A stretch of DNA of 64,000 bases from WTAW01 sp964406575. GTDB lineage: Bacteria > Acidobacteriota > Aminicenantia > Aminicenantales > Aminicenantaceae. The notes beneath the pieces were generated by a model, which was given only the letters and a program-made list of their open reading frames with translations, did not search any database and had not been told where the DNA came from. Below are positions 17,450 through 26,097 of the stretch, piece by piece. The stretch's first letter is position 1; each line of letters begins with the position of its first letter. The stretch lies in contig CAYOSH010000008.1 of the NCBI GenBank assembly GCA_964406575.1, positions 62,001 through 126,000 of the forward strand. The letters run 5' to 3'. Position numbers and translations under genes: made by a program.

Positions 17450-17674
17450 TCAAATCCCGCTTGGAGTAAGTCTCCTTAAAACCATGATGGCCCAAAGTCC
17501 TATTGCGCTATTCAGTGCTCCAATTGTGTGATGGAGAAAACCTTGTTTTCGAAATCACCTTTTAAAGCACTCGGAAAGTCATTCATCATGGAATTGAGGA
17601 TGCTTCCCCACTTGAAACACGTATTCCTAGATCGGAACAACCAGCTGCGAAGTTGTTCCTGAACTAGAAATTAT

Positions 17675-17703
17675 TTGACATGCGTACGGTTAAATAATAA
17701 AGA
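17675..17703 (+). promoter_or_regulatory. Possible promoter for the YkvI-type transporter
   Basis: A perfect TTGACA (17675-17680), then an AT-rich stretch with TAAAGA at the 17-base spacing (17698-17703). The -10 box is poor, so this is tentative. The coding region would begin within about ten bases of the -10 box. Confidence 0.35.
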
Positions 17704-17711
17704 ATGGGACA

Positions 17712-18833
17712 ATGATAAGGATGAATACCTCTTTGTTTAAAAAGTATTTGATGCCTGGATTTGTGTTCCAATCTGTTGTGATTGCGGGAGGTTATGGCAC
17801 TGGCCGTGAGCTTGTCGAATATTTCCTCAATTTCGGTCCTGTGGGCGGGCTGATGGGCATGCTGGCTGTGACAACAGTGATCTGGTCCTGTATGCTTGCT
17901 CTGAGTTTTGAATTTGCTCGGATTTATCGGGCTTATGACTATCGTTCGTTTTTTAAAAATTTGCTCGGTCGATGCTGGTTCATCTTCGAGATCCTTTATT
18001 TTATCCTGTTGTGTATTGTGCTTGGGGTGATAGGTTCTGCTGCGGGTGTTCTCCTCAGAGATAATTTCCATATTCCCTATCTTGCGGGTGTCTCTATCAC
18101 CATGACAATTATCGGTTTTCTTGCGTTCAAAGGAAGCCTTTGGATCGCCAGGTTTTTATCGAGCTGGTCCCTGATCCTCTACCTCGCCTTCGGTGCTTTT
18201 TTATGTGTCTCTCTTTTGAAATTCGGTCCAACCATACAGGAAAATTTTTCTGGAGGCCCGCTCCTTCCCCGTTGGCCTCTGGGAGGATTCAAATACGCAC
18301 TCTACAACATCGCTGTTATCCCGGCAGTCCTCTTTTGCGTGAAAGGGATAGAAACGCGCAAAGAAGCGATCTGCTCAGGACTTTTAGCAGGGGCAATCGG
18401 GATCTGTCCGGGCCTCCTTCTTTATATTGCAATGGTCAGTTCTTATCCTTCGGTGTTACCTGAAGAACTACCCGTTGTCTTTATTCTCCAACGTGTTGGA
18501 TTTTCTTTTCTTTTGATATTCTTCCAGATCGTTCTATTGGGAGCATTGATCACAACAGGTATAGGCTTTATCCATGCTGTGAACGAACGCATATGCACAG
18601 CTCGTCTTATTAGGGGAAAAAAGTTCCCGAGATGGCAGCGCCCGGTTGTGGCTGTCGGGCTTTTATCCCTTGGGATGTGTCTGTCGACCTTCGGACTTAT
18701 CAACTTGATCGCCAAGGGATATGGCACGATTAGCTGGGGATTTTTCGTCGTTTATGTCATTCCTATGATATCCCTTGGCCTTGCCAAAATCATTCGCGAT
18801 AAGGGCTCTCATCGCGAAATATCACTGAAATAA
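17712..18833 (+). CDS. YkvI-family membrane transporter (APC/LeuT-like fold)
   Basis: A 373-residue polytopic protein with about ten hydrophobic segments. Its first helix (FVFQSVVIAGGYGTGRELVE) matches the start of the YkvI family, where a Gly-rich unwound helix is expected to bind substrate as in other APC-type carriers. The start at 17712 has only a weak ribosome site; an ATG at 17721 is the alternative. The substrate is unknown, but related carriers handle amino acids or amines. It converges on the aminotransferase/dehydrogenase pair and may import their substrate, which is inference from position. Confidence 0.75.
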   Translation: MIRMNTSLFKKYLMPGFVFQSVVIAGGYGTGRELVEYFLNFGPVGGLMGMLAVTTVIWSCMLALSFEFARIYRAYDYRSFFKNLLGRCWFIFEILYFILLCIVLGVIGSAAGVLLRDNFHIPYLAGVSITMTIIGFLAFKGSLWIARFLSSWSLILYLAFGAFLCVSLLKFGPTIQENFSGGPLLPRWPLGGFKYALYNIAVIPAVLFCVKGIETRKEAICSGLLAGAIGICPGLLLYIAMVSSYPSVLPEELPVVFILQRVGFSFLLIFFQIVLLGALITTGIGFIHAVNERICTARLIRGKKFPRWQRPVVAVGLLSLGMCLSTFGLINLIAKGYGTISWGFFVVYVIPMISLGLAKIIRDKGSHREISLK

Positions 18834-18935
18834 TCTCGGGTTCAGCCGCTATCGTCCCTTTTCTCTCTATAATTGGAATAGAAGATATGGTGCGGCCACG
18901 AAAATCGAGTATGCCAGACATGTTTATAACACCAA

Positions 18936-19940
18936 TTATGGTGCACAGGAAGGGGCGGCGAGGTCTTTCATGAACTTAATTCCAGGAGAAGCATCCACAG
19001 CTTTGGGGATCGTGTTGATGGTCATGGCGACTGTTCCGATATCTCCATGGACGCCGCCCAGGATCTTCTCGTGGATTTTCGGTATGCCATCAATAACCAC
19101 TTCGTCGTATTCTTGCTCGACTCCTGCATACGCGTAGAACTCTAGCGTGATGACTTTTTTGCCCGACATCTCGGCAAAGGCAACGCTCTTCAACCCAATC
19201 ACATTTCCAGGTTCGACCTTGCCTAAACCCGTTTCTACGAGATTGGCTGTGATCACCGGCTCCGGCGGAAGCTCGACGGCTCTGTCCAGATCCCATCCAA
19301 GTCCAGTGGCGATCATATGGATGGACTCCAGCAATCCCACATGTCCAGTGATAATTCCATCTTCGATCTTGCGTTTGAATTCCTCTGACGTCATAGCCGT
19401 GCCCACTTTTATCTGAAAAGGAATCCGTCTCCGTGCAGAATTCATCATGCGCGTCACTTTGATCGAATCGACCCTGAGACAGGGGGCTGTGAGGACAAGG
19501 GGAAGAAAATCCATGAGATATCCAGGATTGATCCCAGTCCCTACGACGGTCACTCCGTTCTTTTTGGCAACGGCATCAATCTTTTGGGCCAGCTCCGGAC
19601 TTTTCTTCCAGGGATAGGAGAGTTCCTCACATGTGGAGATGACGTTGAGTCCCGCCTCGGCACACTGTGTTATCTGGGGAACGACACTCTTGAGAAGAGA
19701 CGTCGTCGTCAAAACCACGGATTGGGCATCTACTCTTGAAAGGAGTGAATCAGCCTCGTTTTCAATAACAATCCCCAGTTTTTTGGGATTGTTGAAGAAT
19801 TCTCCAAGATCCTTACCGATCAAGTTTGGGTCGATATCCACGGCTCCGACGATATCAAAACTCTTTTTATCACAAAGAGCTTCAGCCACATTCCGGCCCA
19901 TCACACCGCATCCATAAATGATAACCTTGGTTTTTTCCAT
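18936..19940 (-). CDS. NAD(P)-dependent dehydrogenase of the DapB / 2,4-diaminopentanoate dehydrogenase family
   Basis: A 334-residue protein with an N-terminal Rossmann motif (YGCGVMG at about 9-15) and a C-terminal substrate domain. GTGINPGYLMD and the later SARRRIPFQIKVGTAM segment match the family that contains 2,4-diaminopentanoate dehydrogenase of ornithine fermentation, a relative of dihydrodipicolinate reductase. It lies 34 bases after the aminotransferase gene in one operon. Ornithine 4,5-aminomutase is not present here, so the true substrate may differ. It is probably cytoplasmic and acts on an amino or keto acid. Family call good, reaction uncertain. Confidence 0.72.
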   Translation of the reverse strand: MEKTKVIIYGCGVMGRNVAEALCDKKSFDIVGAVDIDPNLIGKDLGEFFNNPKKLGIVIENEADSLLSRVDAQSVVLTTTSLLKSVVPQITQCAEAGLNVISTCEELSYPWKKSPELAQKIDAVAKKNGVTVVGTGINPGYLMDFLPLVLTAPCLRVDSIKVTRMMNSARRRIPFQIKVGTAMTSEEFKRKIEDGIITGHVGLLESIHMIATGLGWDLDRAVELPPEPVITANLVETGLGKVEPGNVIGLKSVAFAEMSGKKVITLEFYAYAGVEQEYDEVVIDGIPKIHEKILGGVHGDIGTVAMTINTIPKAVDASPGIKFMKDLAAPSCAP

Positions 19941-19974
19941 TTTAGCTCCTTTCTTTCAGACTGATTCGATAGAA

Positions 19975-21363
19975 TTATATGTATTTTTTCCACTCTGCGG
20001 CGATTCTGCCCACTGCTTCCAGCGACGCTTCAATCTCTTCATCAGAATGGGCGAACGCAATGGTCCCATAACCATGAAAGATATTGAAACCTTGTTCAAG
20101 CATGGAGAGTTTGAATATTTTCTCCCGGAGTTCGAAATCAGAGACCTCGGGATTCCAACTTTCTTCGGGGGATGTGATCTGCTCGACATTTGAGTGGAGG
20201 AAGTGAACACCGATTATAGAGCTGTTGTCGGCAACAGGAGAACCATCTCCCGTACATTTCACATGAAAACCATGAGATTTAAAAATTGCCTCGATCTGCT
20301 CTCTGACCCGTTTGCCCAGTCTTCCGATCCTTGGATAGATCTCCCGCTCGTTTTTGATAAGGTACCGGAGAAAGGTGAGTCCGGCTTGCATGGAGGCAGG
20401 ATGCCCCGAAAATGTGCCTCCTTCGAACTTGACCCTCTGATGGACTTTTGCATCAAACCCGCAAAGTGCCATGATCTCATTTTTTCCCGCTACGGCGCTT
20501 AACGGCATTCCCCCGCCGATGGCTTTCCCTAAAACCGTGAGGTCGGGAATGATGCCATAGAGCGTCTGGAGGGGTCCTGCATGGAACCGAAATCCGGATA
20601 CCACCTCGTCAAAGATCAGAACAACGCCGTATTGATCGCAAAATTGCCTTATCCTCTTGATATATTCGGGCTTTCCAAAAATAAAACCTCCTGCGCCGAT
20701 GAATGGTTCCACGATCAAACAAGCGGCTCTGTTGCCAAATTCAGAAAATTTATTCTTGAGATCATCCACATCATTGAATCTTGTCATAATGATGCTGGTG
20801 TCGATGCCCGCAGGAAGTCCTGCCGATTCAATCGTACTCAGCCCCTTGTCATACACCGATATGCCTTTTAGGACATAAGGTTGAGCCCCATGCCAACCTC
20901 CTCCCACCTTGAACACAATATCCCTCTGTGTGTAGGCCTTTGCCAACATGATCGCATACATGGTGGCCAGGGTCCCACTCGTCGTGAATCGAATCTTATC
21001 CGCAAACATTCTGGAAAGGATGAGCTCTGCAAGGGAAGCCTGAAGGAGCCCTGGGAATCCGGTGACTAAACCCTGTCCCTTTTCAAATGATTCTTTTAGA
21101 GCTAACAGAACCACTGAAGGATTATGTCCCAGTATGTTGGCAAAGTGCCCCTGCCAAAAATCCACATAGGTGTTCCCGTCTATATCGGTCACCGTCGAGC
21201 CGCTGCAACGCTTATCATAAAAAGGGAATGGAGCAAACAGCCGAAGGTTGTGGCTTCCCCCTCCGATCTGATGGTGACATGTTTTTTGGAAGTGGATTTC
21301 GGATTTTTTATGCGCTAGTAGATATCTGTCGATCAATCCTTCGAGTAAAGTTTTTTTATCCAT
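19975..21363 (-). CDS. Class III aminotransferase, glutamate-1-semialdehyde aminomutase-like
   Basis: A 462-residue PLP fold-type I enzyme. LIFDEVVSGFR carries the PLP-binding Asp and VLGKAIGGGMPLSAVAG the Schiff-base Lys; TTSGTLATMYAIMLAK and the GTFSGHP segment are typical of the GSA aminomutase branch. It is longer than HemL (about 430 residues), and its pairing with a diamino-acid dehydrogenase-like gene speaks against a role in heme synthesis. The ATG at 21363 has GAGGG upstream. It is the first gene of a two-gene operon behind a good promoter. It may be an amino acid aminotransferase or an aminomutase. Confidence 0.78.
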   Translation of the reverse strand: MDKKTLLEGLIDRYLLAHKKSEIHFQKTCHHQIGGGSHNLRLFAPFPFYDKRCSGSTVTDIDGNTYVDFWQGHFANILGHNPSVVLLALKESFEKGQGLVTGFPGLLQASLAELILSRMFADKIRFTTSGTLATMYAIMLAKAYTQRDIVFKVGGGWHGAQPYVLKGISVYDKGLSTIESAGLPAGIDTSIIMTRFNDVDDLKNKFSEFGNRAACLIVEPFIGAGGFIFGKPEYIKRIRQFCDQYGVVLIFDEVVSGFRFHAGPLQTLYGIIPDLTVLGKAIGGGMPLSAVAGKNEIMALCGFDAKVHQRVKFEGGTFSGHPASMQAGLTFLRYLIKNEREIYPRIGRLGKRVREQIEAIFKSHGFHVKCTGDGSPVADNSSIIGVHFLHSNVEQITSPEESWNPEVSDFELREKIFKLSMLEQGFNIFHGYGTIAFAHSDEEIEASLEAVGRIAAEWKKYI

Positions 21364-21494
21364 TCAAAAATCCCTCGTAGTGCGTTGCCACTATCCATCC
21401 CGAACGCGGAACATCGCCCTGCACCAATGAATCCCTGCATAACGCCCATCATATGCGCACGCACTCATTATTGTGATAACCCTGAAGGTGTATT

Positions 21495-21524
21495 CTTATA
21501 CTATAAACACAGAAGTGGTGTCAA
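21495..21524 (-). promoter_or_regulatory. Promoter for the aminotransferase/dehydrogenase operon
   Basis: On the minus strand TTGACA (21524-21519), an 18-base spacer and TATAAG (21500-21495). The start point would be near 21488, leaving a leader of about 125 bases. Confidence 0.58.
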
Positions 21525-21554
21525 AACTTTTCCAATATACCCTAAACGGTGGAC

Positions 21555-23393
21555 TTAGCGAAGGAGCTTCTGCAATTTTGCAGCAAGGTCAGCATCGACT
21601 GCTTGGAGCTGCTTATGAATATCCCGCGCACTTCGATAATCCTGAAGATTGAGGAAGCAGATTCCGAGATTGTAGTAGGCATAGGCGTTATCGGGCTTGA
21701 GTTCGATGGCTCTCTGTAGTGGTTCGACAGCAGGGTCGAACTTCTTCAGATACATGTACCCTATCCCGATACTCATCCATCCGTCGGCATTCTCCGGATT
21801 TATCTCGGTAAGTTTTTTGTATGTTTCGATGGATTCGTTGTACTTTTTCAGCTGAGTGTAACAGTATCCGAGATTGGAATATGCATACTCGAAATTAGGC
21901 CTGACATCTATGGCTTTTTTAAAAGTTTCTACAGCCTCATCAAATTTCTTCAACTGGACGTACATGTAGCCGAGATTATAGATGGCATCGGCATCCTGAG
22001 GATTCAAATCGATCATTGCTTTCGTGGTCTCAATAGCCTTGTCAGGCATCCCGGCACCATCATACATCTTGACGATCGTGTTGAGGTAATATTTGGCATC
22101 ATCGGGATTCAGCTCTACGAGTTTTTTGTAGGTTTCGGCCGCCTTGTCGACATGGCCAGCTTTTTGGTAGGCATCAGCGAGTGTGCTCATGATCTTCGTG
22201 TCCTGTGGATTGACCGCGACCGCTTTTTCAAGTGAGATGCTCGCCAGATCAAACTGGCCAAGCTCGATCTGACAAAGGCCCAAGTTGTAGTAAGCATCGC
22301 CCGGATTTTCCCGGTTTTTGTCGATGTAAATCTCATAGGCATCGGCAGCCTTCTCGAATTCTCTCAATTCTTGATGGGCGATAGCTATGAGATAAAAAGC
22401 TTGTGTATTCTGAGAGTTCAGTTCAGCCGCTTTGGTCAAGGGAGGGATGGCCTCTTTCCATTTCCTCATCTTTAAGTAAACATCCCCGAGTCCTTGATAG
22501 GCACTATCCAAAGAAGGGTCGAGCGCAATGATCTTTTCGAAGGTGGATGCAGCGGAGGAATAATTTCTCTGTTCGACTTGGATAGCTGCAATTTTCGTGT
22601 GGGCATCGAGGTCGTCCGGCTTGAAACTGAGCACGGTTTTTAATGCTTTTTCCGATTGAGCGCTTCTCCCCAGTGCGGCATACACGTTTCCCGCAAGGTA
22701 GGCTCCTTCGTATGTCGTGAAATAATCCTCAGGTTTCTGATCCTTGAACTTTATGTATGTGCTTTTCTTTGAAAGCCCTTGAAAAAGGTTTGTCGGCAGA
22801 GTGAATTTTGTGCGTGTATCGAGAAAAACTAACATTCCCAAGACCTTGCCGTCCATGCTAATGACCGGAGCTCCGTTGAAGGTTTCCAGCGCGTCTATGG
22901 TCGTTTCGATAATTCTTTGATTGGGTGAATATTCCGTTATTTTTTCGATAGTGCCTTCAGCAACACTGATCTTTCCCGATTCGACGCCACCTACGGCAAA
23001 AACTTTGTTTCCTATTCCCGCATCTATCACGTTTGCCATGGCGAGAGCAGGAGATTTGCTTTTCGCTTTTAAGAGCGCGATGTTGTTATTTTTATTCACG
23101 TCGACAATCCCCTCGATCTTGACTTTTTTTCCTTTAAAGTCGAATCCTTCGACTTTTTCGGCTTGGCTTATGAGATTGTAGCTCGTGAGCATCAACTCTG
23201 GACCGATCATGAATCCTGTGCCGCGTGAAATCTCATTCTTATCCTTGTCTAGAGAGACAAAAGCGACAACGCTCTGCTGATATGTCTCCAAAGTGCGAGC
23301 GGCATCTTCTGATTGGCAAAAGAGCGCTGGCGGTAGAAACAAAACTAGATTCAAGGCGAGGACGGATAAAATAATGGTCTTATGATTCTTCAT
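21555..23393 (-). CDS. Exported TPR protein with a catalytically dead trypsin-like domain
   Basis: A 612-residue protein with a signal peptide (about 1-26), a trypsin/DegP-fold domain (about 36-208) and about eleven consecutive TPR units (about 230-612, each near 34 residues). The protease domain follows DegP closely: GTGFMIG, LTSYNLI, NNIALLK, ETTIDALETFNGAPVI, GKVLGMLV. However, all three catalytic positions are Asn: Asn73 for His (SYNLI against NHVV), Asn104 for Asp, Asn173 for Ser (FNGAP against NSGGP). It should therefore bind peptides or proteins in the periplasm rather than cut them, with the TPR array as a docking surface. GGAGA precedes the ATG. It is monocistronic. Confidence 0.85.
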   Translation of the reverse strand: MKNHKTIILSVLALNLVLFLPPALFCQSEDAARTLETYQQSVVAFVSLDKDKNEISRGTGFMIGPELMLTSYNLISQAEKVEGFDFKGKKVKIEGIVDVNKNNNIALLKAKSKSPALAMANVIDAGIGNKVFAVGGVESGKISVAEGTIEKITEYSPNQRIIETTIDALETFNGAPVISMDGKVLGMLVFLDTRTKFTLPTNLFQGLSKKSTYIKFKDQKPEDYFTTYEGAYLAGNVYAALGRSAQSEKALKTVLSFKPDDLDAHTKIAAIQVEQRNYSSAASTFEKIIALDPSLDSAYQGLGDVYLKMRKWKEAIPPLTKAAELNSQNTQAFYLIAIAHQELREFEKAADAYEIYIDKNRENPGDAYYNLGLCQIELGQFDLASISLEKAVAVNPQDTKIMSTLADAYQKAGHVDKAAETYKKLVELNPDDAKYYLNTIVKMYDGAGMPDKAIETTKAMIDLNPQDADAIYNLGYMYVQLKKFDEAVETFKKAIDVRPNFEYAYSNLGYCYTQLKKYNESIETYKKLTEINPENADGWMSIGIGYMYLKKFDPAVEPLQRAIELKPDNAYAYYNLGICFLNLQDYRSARDIHKQLQAVDADLAAKLQKLLR

Positions 23394-23499
23394 CTGTTTC
23401 TCCTTAACAATAATTTGCGTGGATTATACATGAATTATTATCTTTTATGGTTGGATTCACCATAGCATATAAATAATCGAGATTCAGCCAAAACAGTTT

Positions 23500-23528
23500 A
23501 ATTTACACCGAGACACGTTCTCTGTCAA
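23500..23528 (-). promoter_or_regulatory. Promoter for the pseudo-protease/TPR gene
   Basis: On the minus strand TTGACA (23528-23523), a 17-base spacer and TAAATT (23505-23500). The leader to the ATG at 23393 would be about 100 bases. A TATAAT at 23428-23423 closer to the gene could be a second -10 box but lacks a -35. Confidence 0.5.
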
Positions 23529-23758
23529 ATATCAAGAAATAAATCTGTGCTTTTTAAATTCGTTGTTAATGATATCCGAGCTCGCCTCACATTTTCCTCA
23601 GGAGATTCCCCAGGCCCACGTGGCTCTTCTCACTTTTTTCGGGAGTCATTCTGCCTATCATTTAAGAATTTCTTAATCTACGCGGAGAGGAATTGTTTGT
23701 GATGAAATTTGAGAAAGATAGTTTTGACAAAAAAATTTGCATCGGATAGTTTATTTGT
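23529..23758. other. Intergenic region between divergent genes
   Basis: With the promoter above, this makes a 365-base gap between the pseudo-protease gene and the DUF2085 gene. No gene or RNA is recognised. A candidate plus-strand promoter occupies the right end. Confidence 0.5.
23724..23752 (+). promoter_or_regulatory. Possible promoter for the DUF2085 gene, start point on its GTG
   Basis: A perfect TTGACA (23724-23729), a 17-base spacer and a weak TAGTTT (23747-23752). The predicted start point, about 23759, coincides with the first base of the GTG start codon, so the mRNA may be leaderless. Confidence 0.38.
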
Positions 23759-24250
23759 GTGAATAAAATTCATGCCGTCTATTCTATTACGCTGATAGGG
23801 ATTTTAATATGGATTGCAGCCGTTTTCGCTGCACCCTATCTCAAGAGTCAATCCTCTGTGTACGGCAGCTTGATCTATGCGGTTTTTTCTCCGACGTGCC
23901 ACCAGATTCCATCGAGATGTCTTTCTCTGTTTGGATATCCCTTGGCTGTGTGTACGCGTTGCCTTGGCATTTACCTTGGATTTTTTTTGGGGACGAGTGT
24001 CTTCCCTGTCTTTCAAAAATTTTCGTCTGTGTCACTCCCAAAGGCTAAAACTTTGGTTCTGTTGAGCCTTCCCATTGTGATTGATACGGCAGGGAATGTG
24101 GTGTCCTTATGGTCTTCTCCGCATTGGGTTCGATTGGCCACCGGTGTGATTTGGGGGGGGATCCTTCCCTTTTATTTCATCCCTGGGATTGCGGATATTT
24201 TTTTAAGGCGAGATTCCAACAGAAGCAAGCAAGGAACAGTAAACCATTAG
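23759..24250 (+). CDS. DUF2085 family membrane protein
   Basis: A 163-residue protein with about four transmembrane helices. The family signature is clear: SPTCHQIPSRC followed by AVCTRCLGIYLGFF, with a conserved CHQ and a CxRC motif that suggest metal or redox chemistry. The proposed start is GTG at 23759 with no Shine-Dalgarno sequence; the candidate promoter sits directly before it. No function is established for the family. It stands alone, with 293 bases to the next gene. Confidence 0.8.
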   Translation: MNKIHAVYSITLIGILIWIAAVFAAPYLKSQSSVYGSLIYAVFSPTCHQIPSRCLSLFGYPLAVCTRCLGIYLGFFLGTSVFPVFQKFSSVSLPKAKTLVLLSLPIVIDTAGNVVSLWSSPHWVRLATGVIWGGILPFYFIPGIADIFLRRDSNRSKQGTVNH

Positions 24251-24302
24251 AGATCTCTCAAACAAAGAGAGGATTATTCAATTTTCAATATCTTCGTCTC
24301 CG

Positions 24303-24316
24303 AAGGAAGCTTCCTT
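24303..24316. repeat. 14-bp perfect palindrome in a 293-base gap
   Basis: AAGGAAG followed directly by CTTCCTT. It lies in the gap 24251-24543 between two membrane-protein genes, in which no gene is seen. It could be a binding site for a dimeric regulator; its distance (about 230 bases) from the next start codon makes this weak. Confidence 0.3.
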
Positions 24317-24489
24317 ATTTCCGTGATGCTCTCAAGTCAAATGATAATGGCAGGAGCGCGTCACAGTCCATATTCGTCGAAGCCCCCCCCACCCACCACC
24401 ATCCGACCCATAAGGACAGTGACTCGCACTTTTTTTCGTCTAATGCCCTTATCACAGAAACAAGGATGCTTACGTTTCCGAAAAAAAGA

Positions 24490-24519
24490 TTGAATTATTG
24501 GTCAAAAAAGCAATAGAAT
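24490..24519 (+). promoter_or_regulatory. Possible promoter for the small membrane protein and lipid kinase pair
   Basis: TTGAAT (24490-24495), an 18-base spacer and TAGAAT (24514-24519). The leader would be about 18 bases, just enough for the AGGAGG ribosome site before the ATG at 24544. Confidence 0.38.
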
Positions 24520-24543
24520 AGTGTTCGACCCGAAGGAGGAATC

Positions 24544-25065
24544 ATGACCAATGAACGGCCTTCTATGTTTATGCCCGCCCTGATAGGAGGAGGTTTAGCC
24601 GGGATCCTTTCCGGGATCCCTTTCATCAATTGTCTCTGCTGTCTCTGGATCATAGGCGGAGCGCTGCTAGCTTCCTTTCTGCTCTCAAAGGATTCCAAAG
24701 TTCCCTTGAGCTCCGGGGATGGTGCGATCGTTGGCGCTCTCGCTGGAATTATTGCCGCAGTCGTTGATTTTTTTGTGAGTATTCCTTTTCAAGCCATGAG
24801 CGACCAGTTCGTTCGAAACATCATGGAGAAATTCTCCGAGTATGCCGATGAAATACCTCAAGGTTGGGAGAAGTTTTTAGAGGGGGGCGGACTCGAGTCG
24901 TCTATGGCCATGAATATTTTAGGACTGTTGATCGCTGCTGTTGTTTTCTCCATATTGGGGGCCCTTGGTGGGATCCTCGGTATGTCGATGTTCGGCAAAA
25001 AGAAAGTCCCTCAAACTCGGAGTATTGATAATGCGCCTGAAAACTCAAGTCATCATCAATCCTGA
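24544..25065 (+). CDS. Small Gly-rich integral membrane protein, unknown function
   Basis: A 173-residue protein with about four membrane segments rich in Gly and Ala (for example GALAGIIAAVVDFFV) and a Cys cluster in the first hairpin (NCLCCLWIIGG). A predicted soluble loop of about 40 residues (SDQFVRNIMEKFSEYADEIP) lies between the third and fourth segments. AGGAGG lies upstream of the ATG. Its 3' end overlaps the start of the diacylglycerol kinase-like gene by 35 bases, so the two are translated together. I do not recognise a named family. Confidence 0.7.
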   Translation: MTNERPSMFMPALIGGGLAGILSGIPFINCLCCLWIIGGALLASFLLSKDSKVPLSSGDGAIVGALAGIIAAVVDFFVSIPFQAMSDQFVRNIMEKFSEYADEIPQGWEKFLEGGGLESSMAMNILGLLIAAVVFSILGALGGILGMSMFGKKKVPQTRSIDNAPENSSHHQS

Positions 25066-25966
25066 ATCTGACAGGGGACGGACCGGAAAAAGATGGGGAC
25101 AGATCAAGGAAGCACTCAAAACTTTTCTCAAAGAGTTTAAGTACGAATTCACTGAAAAACCTCTCCAAGCTACAGAAATCTCCAGAGCGGCCATCAAGGA
25201 AGGCTCGGAACTGATAGTCGGAGTTGGTGGAGACGGGACGGTTAATGAGATTGCCAACGGTTTCTATGATGGGAAAGAGTTTATCAACCCGCAGACGATT
25301 CTGGGAATCGTCCCTTCTGGCAGGGGCAGTGATTTCAGCCGAAGCTTGAACATCGCTCCTGGGCTTAAAAATGCCCTCCGCGTCATCACTGAAGCGCCTT
25401 CCCGCTCCATCGATATCGGACACATCCGATACTCGGATCATTATGGAGGGCATCAGGAACGATTTTTCCTGAATATCTCTGACTTCGGGATCGGAGGAGA
25501 TGTCGTCAGAAGGATGGAGCAATACCGCCTGAAAAGGAGGGCGTCCTCATACCTTAAGAGTACACTCGCTGCCTTTCTCCATTACAAAAATAAAAGAGTA
25601 TGCCTTCGTATCGACAATAAAGAGTTTTCAGCGAATGATTATCTGATCGGCGCCATATCTAACGGCAGGGTTTTTGGGAAGGGAATGAACGTTGCACCCC
25701 AAGCAAAGCTGGATGACGGTTTGTTCGATGTCGTCCTAGTCAAAGGAATGAAAGCCCTGGAATTTTGCCTAAACGCTTGGCGCGTATATGCAGGCACTCA
25801 TCTCTCTCATCCCAAGATCTCACTGATCCGCGGAAGTAAGATCGAAGCTGTCCCTGAACAGGGTGAAGAGGATGTCCTGATCGAAGTGGATGGCGAGCAG
25901 GTTGGCAAACTCCCAGCGACCTTTGATATAATCTGCCAACGGCTTTTTGTCAAAGGATATCCCTAA
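25031..25966 (+). CDS. Diacylglycerol/sphingosine kinase-like lipid kinase (YegS/DagK family)
   Basis: A 311-residue protein with the lipid kinase catalytic signature VGVGGDGTVNEIANG (GGDGT at 66-70), an N-terminal INPESDRGRTGK, SGRGSDFSR (usual GTGNDFAR) and a C-terminal beta sandwich with IEVDGE. These enzymes phosphorylate diacylglycerol or related lipids at the membrane. The start at 25031 lies inside the preceding gene and has GGAG upstream; the frame is open to 24941 but without a ribosome site. The change from GTGNDFA to GRGSDFS is mild. The lipid substrate is not determined. Confidence 0.88.
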   Translation: MRLKTQVIINPESDRGRTGKRWGQIKEALKTFLKEFKYEFTEKPLQATEISRAAIKEGSELIVGVGGDGTVNEIANGFYDGKEFINPQTILGIVPSGRGSDFSRSLNIAPGLKNALRVITEAPSRSIDIGHIRYSDHYGGHQERFFLNISDFGIGGDVVRRMEQYRLKRRASSYLKSTLAAFLHYKNKRVCLRIDNKEFSANDYLIGAISNGRVFGKGMNVAPQAKLDDGLFDVVLVKGMKALEFCLNAWRVYAGTHLSHPKISLIRGSKIEAVPEQGEEDVLIEVDGEQVGKLPATFDIICQRLFVKGYP

Positions 25967-26064
25967 TTCCATTTTTCCCAAATCTGACACCACCAAGGGC
26001 CGAAGCATCAAAGGCGTGTGTTTTCTGGGAGAGTAAGAAAGAGCGGTAGAGTGAAAATCTATAG

Positions 26065-26097
26065 AACGATTCACTCTTCAGATGGAGAATCGTTTTT
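26065..26097 (+). terminator. Weak terminator-like hairpin after the lipid kinase gene
   Basis: AACGATTC (26065-26072), a 14-base loop, GAATCGTT (26087-26094) and three more T. It overlaps the 3' end of the convergent lytic transglycosylase gene. The loop is long, so this is tentative. Confidence 0.3.

Larger units (their letters stand above)
17322..17711. other. 390-base intergenic region with divergent promoters
   Basis: No gene is seen. The left part holds the strong minus-strand promoter of tRNA-Leu, and the right end holds a candidate plus-strand promoter for the YkvI-type transporter. The middle (about 17455-17670) shows nothing recognisable. Confidence 0.6.
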
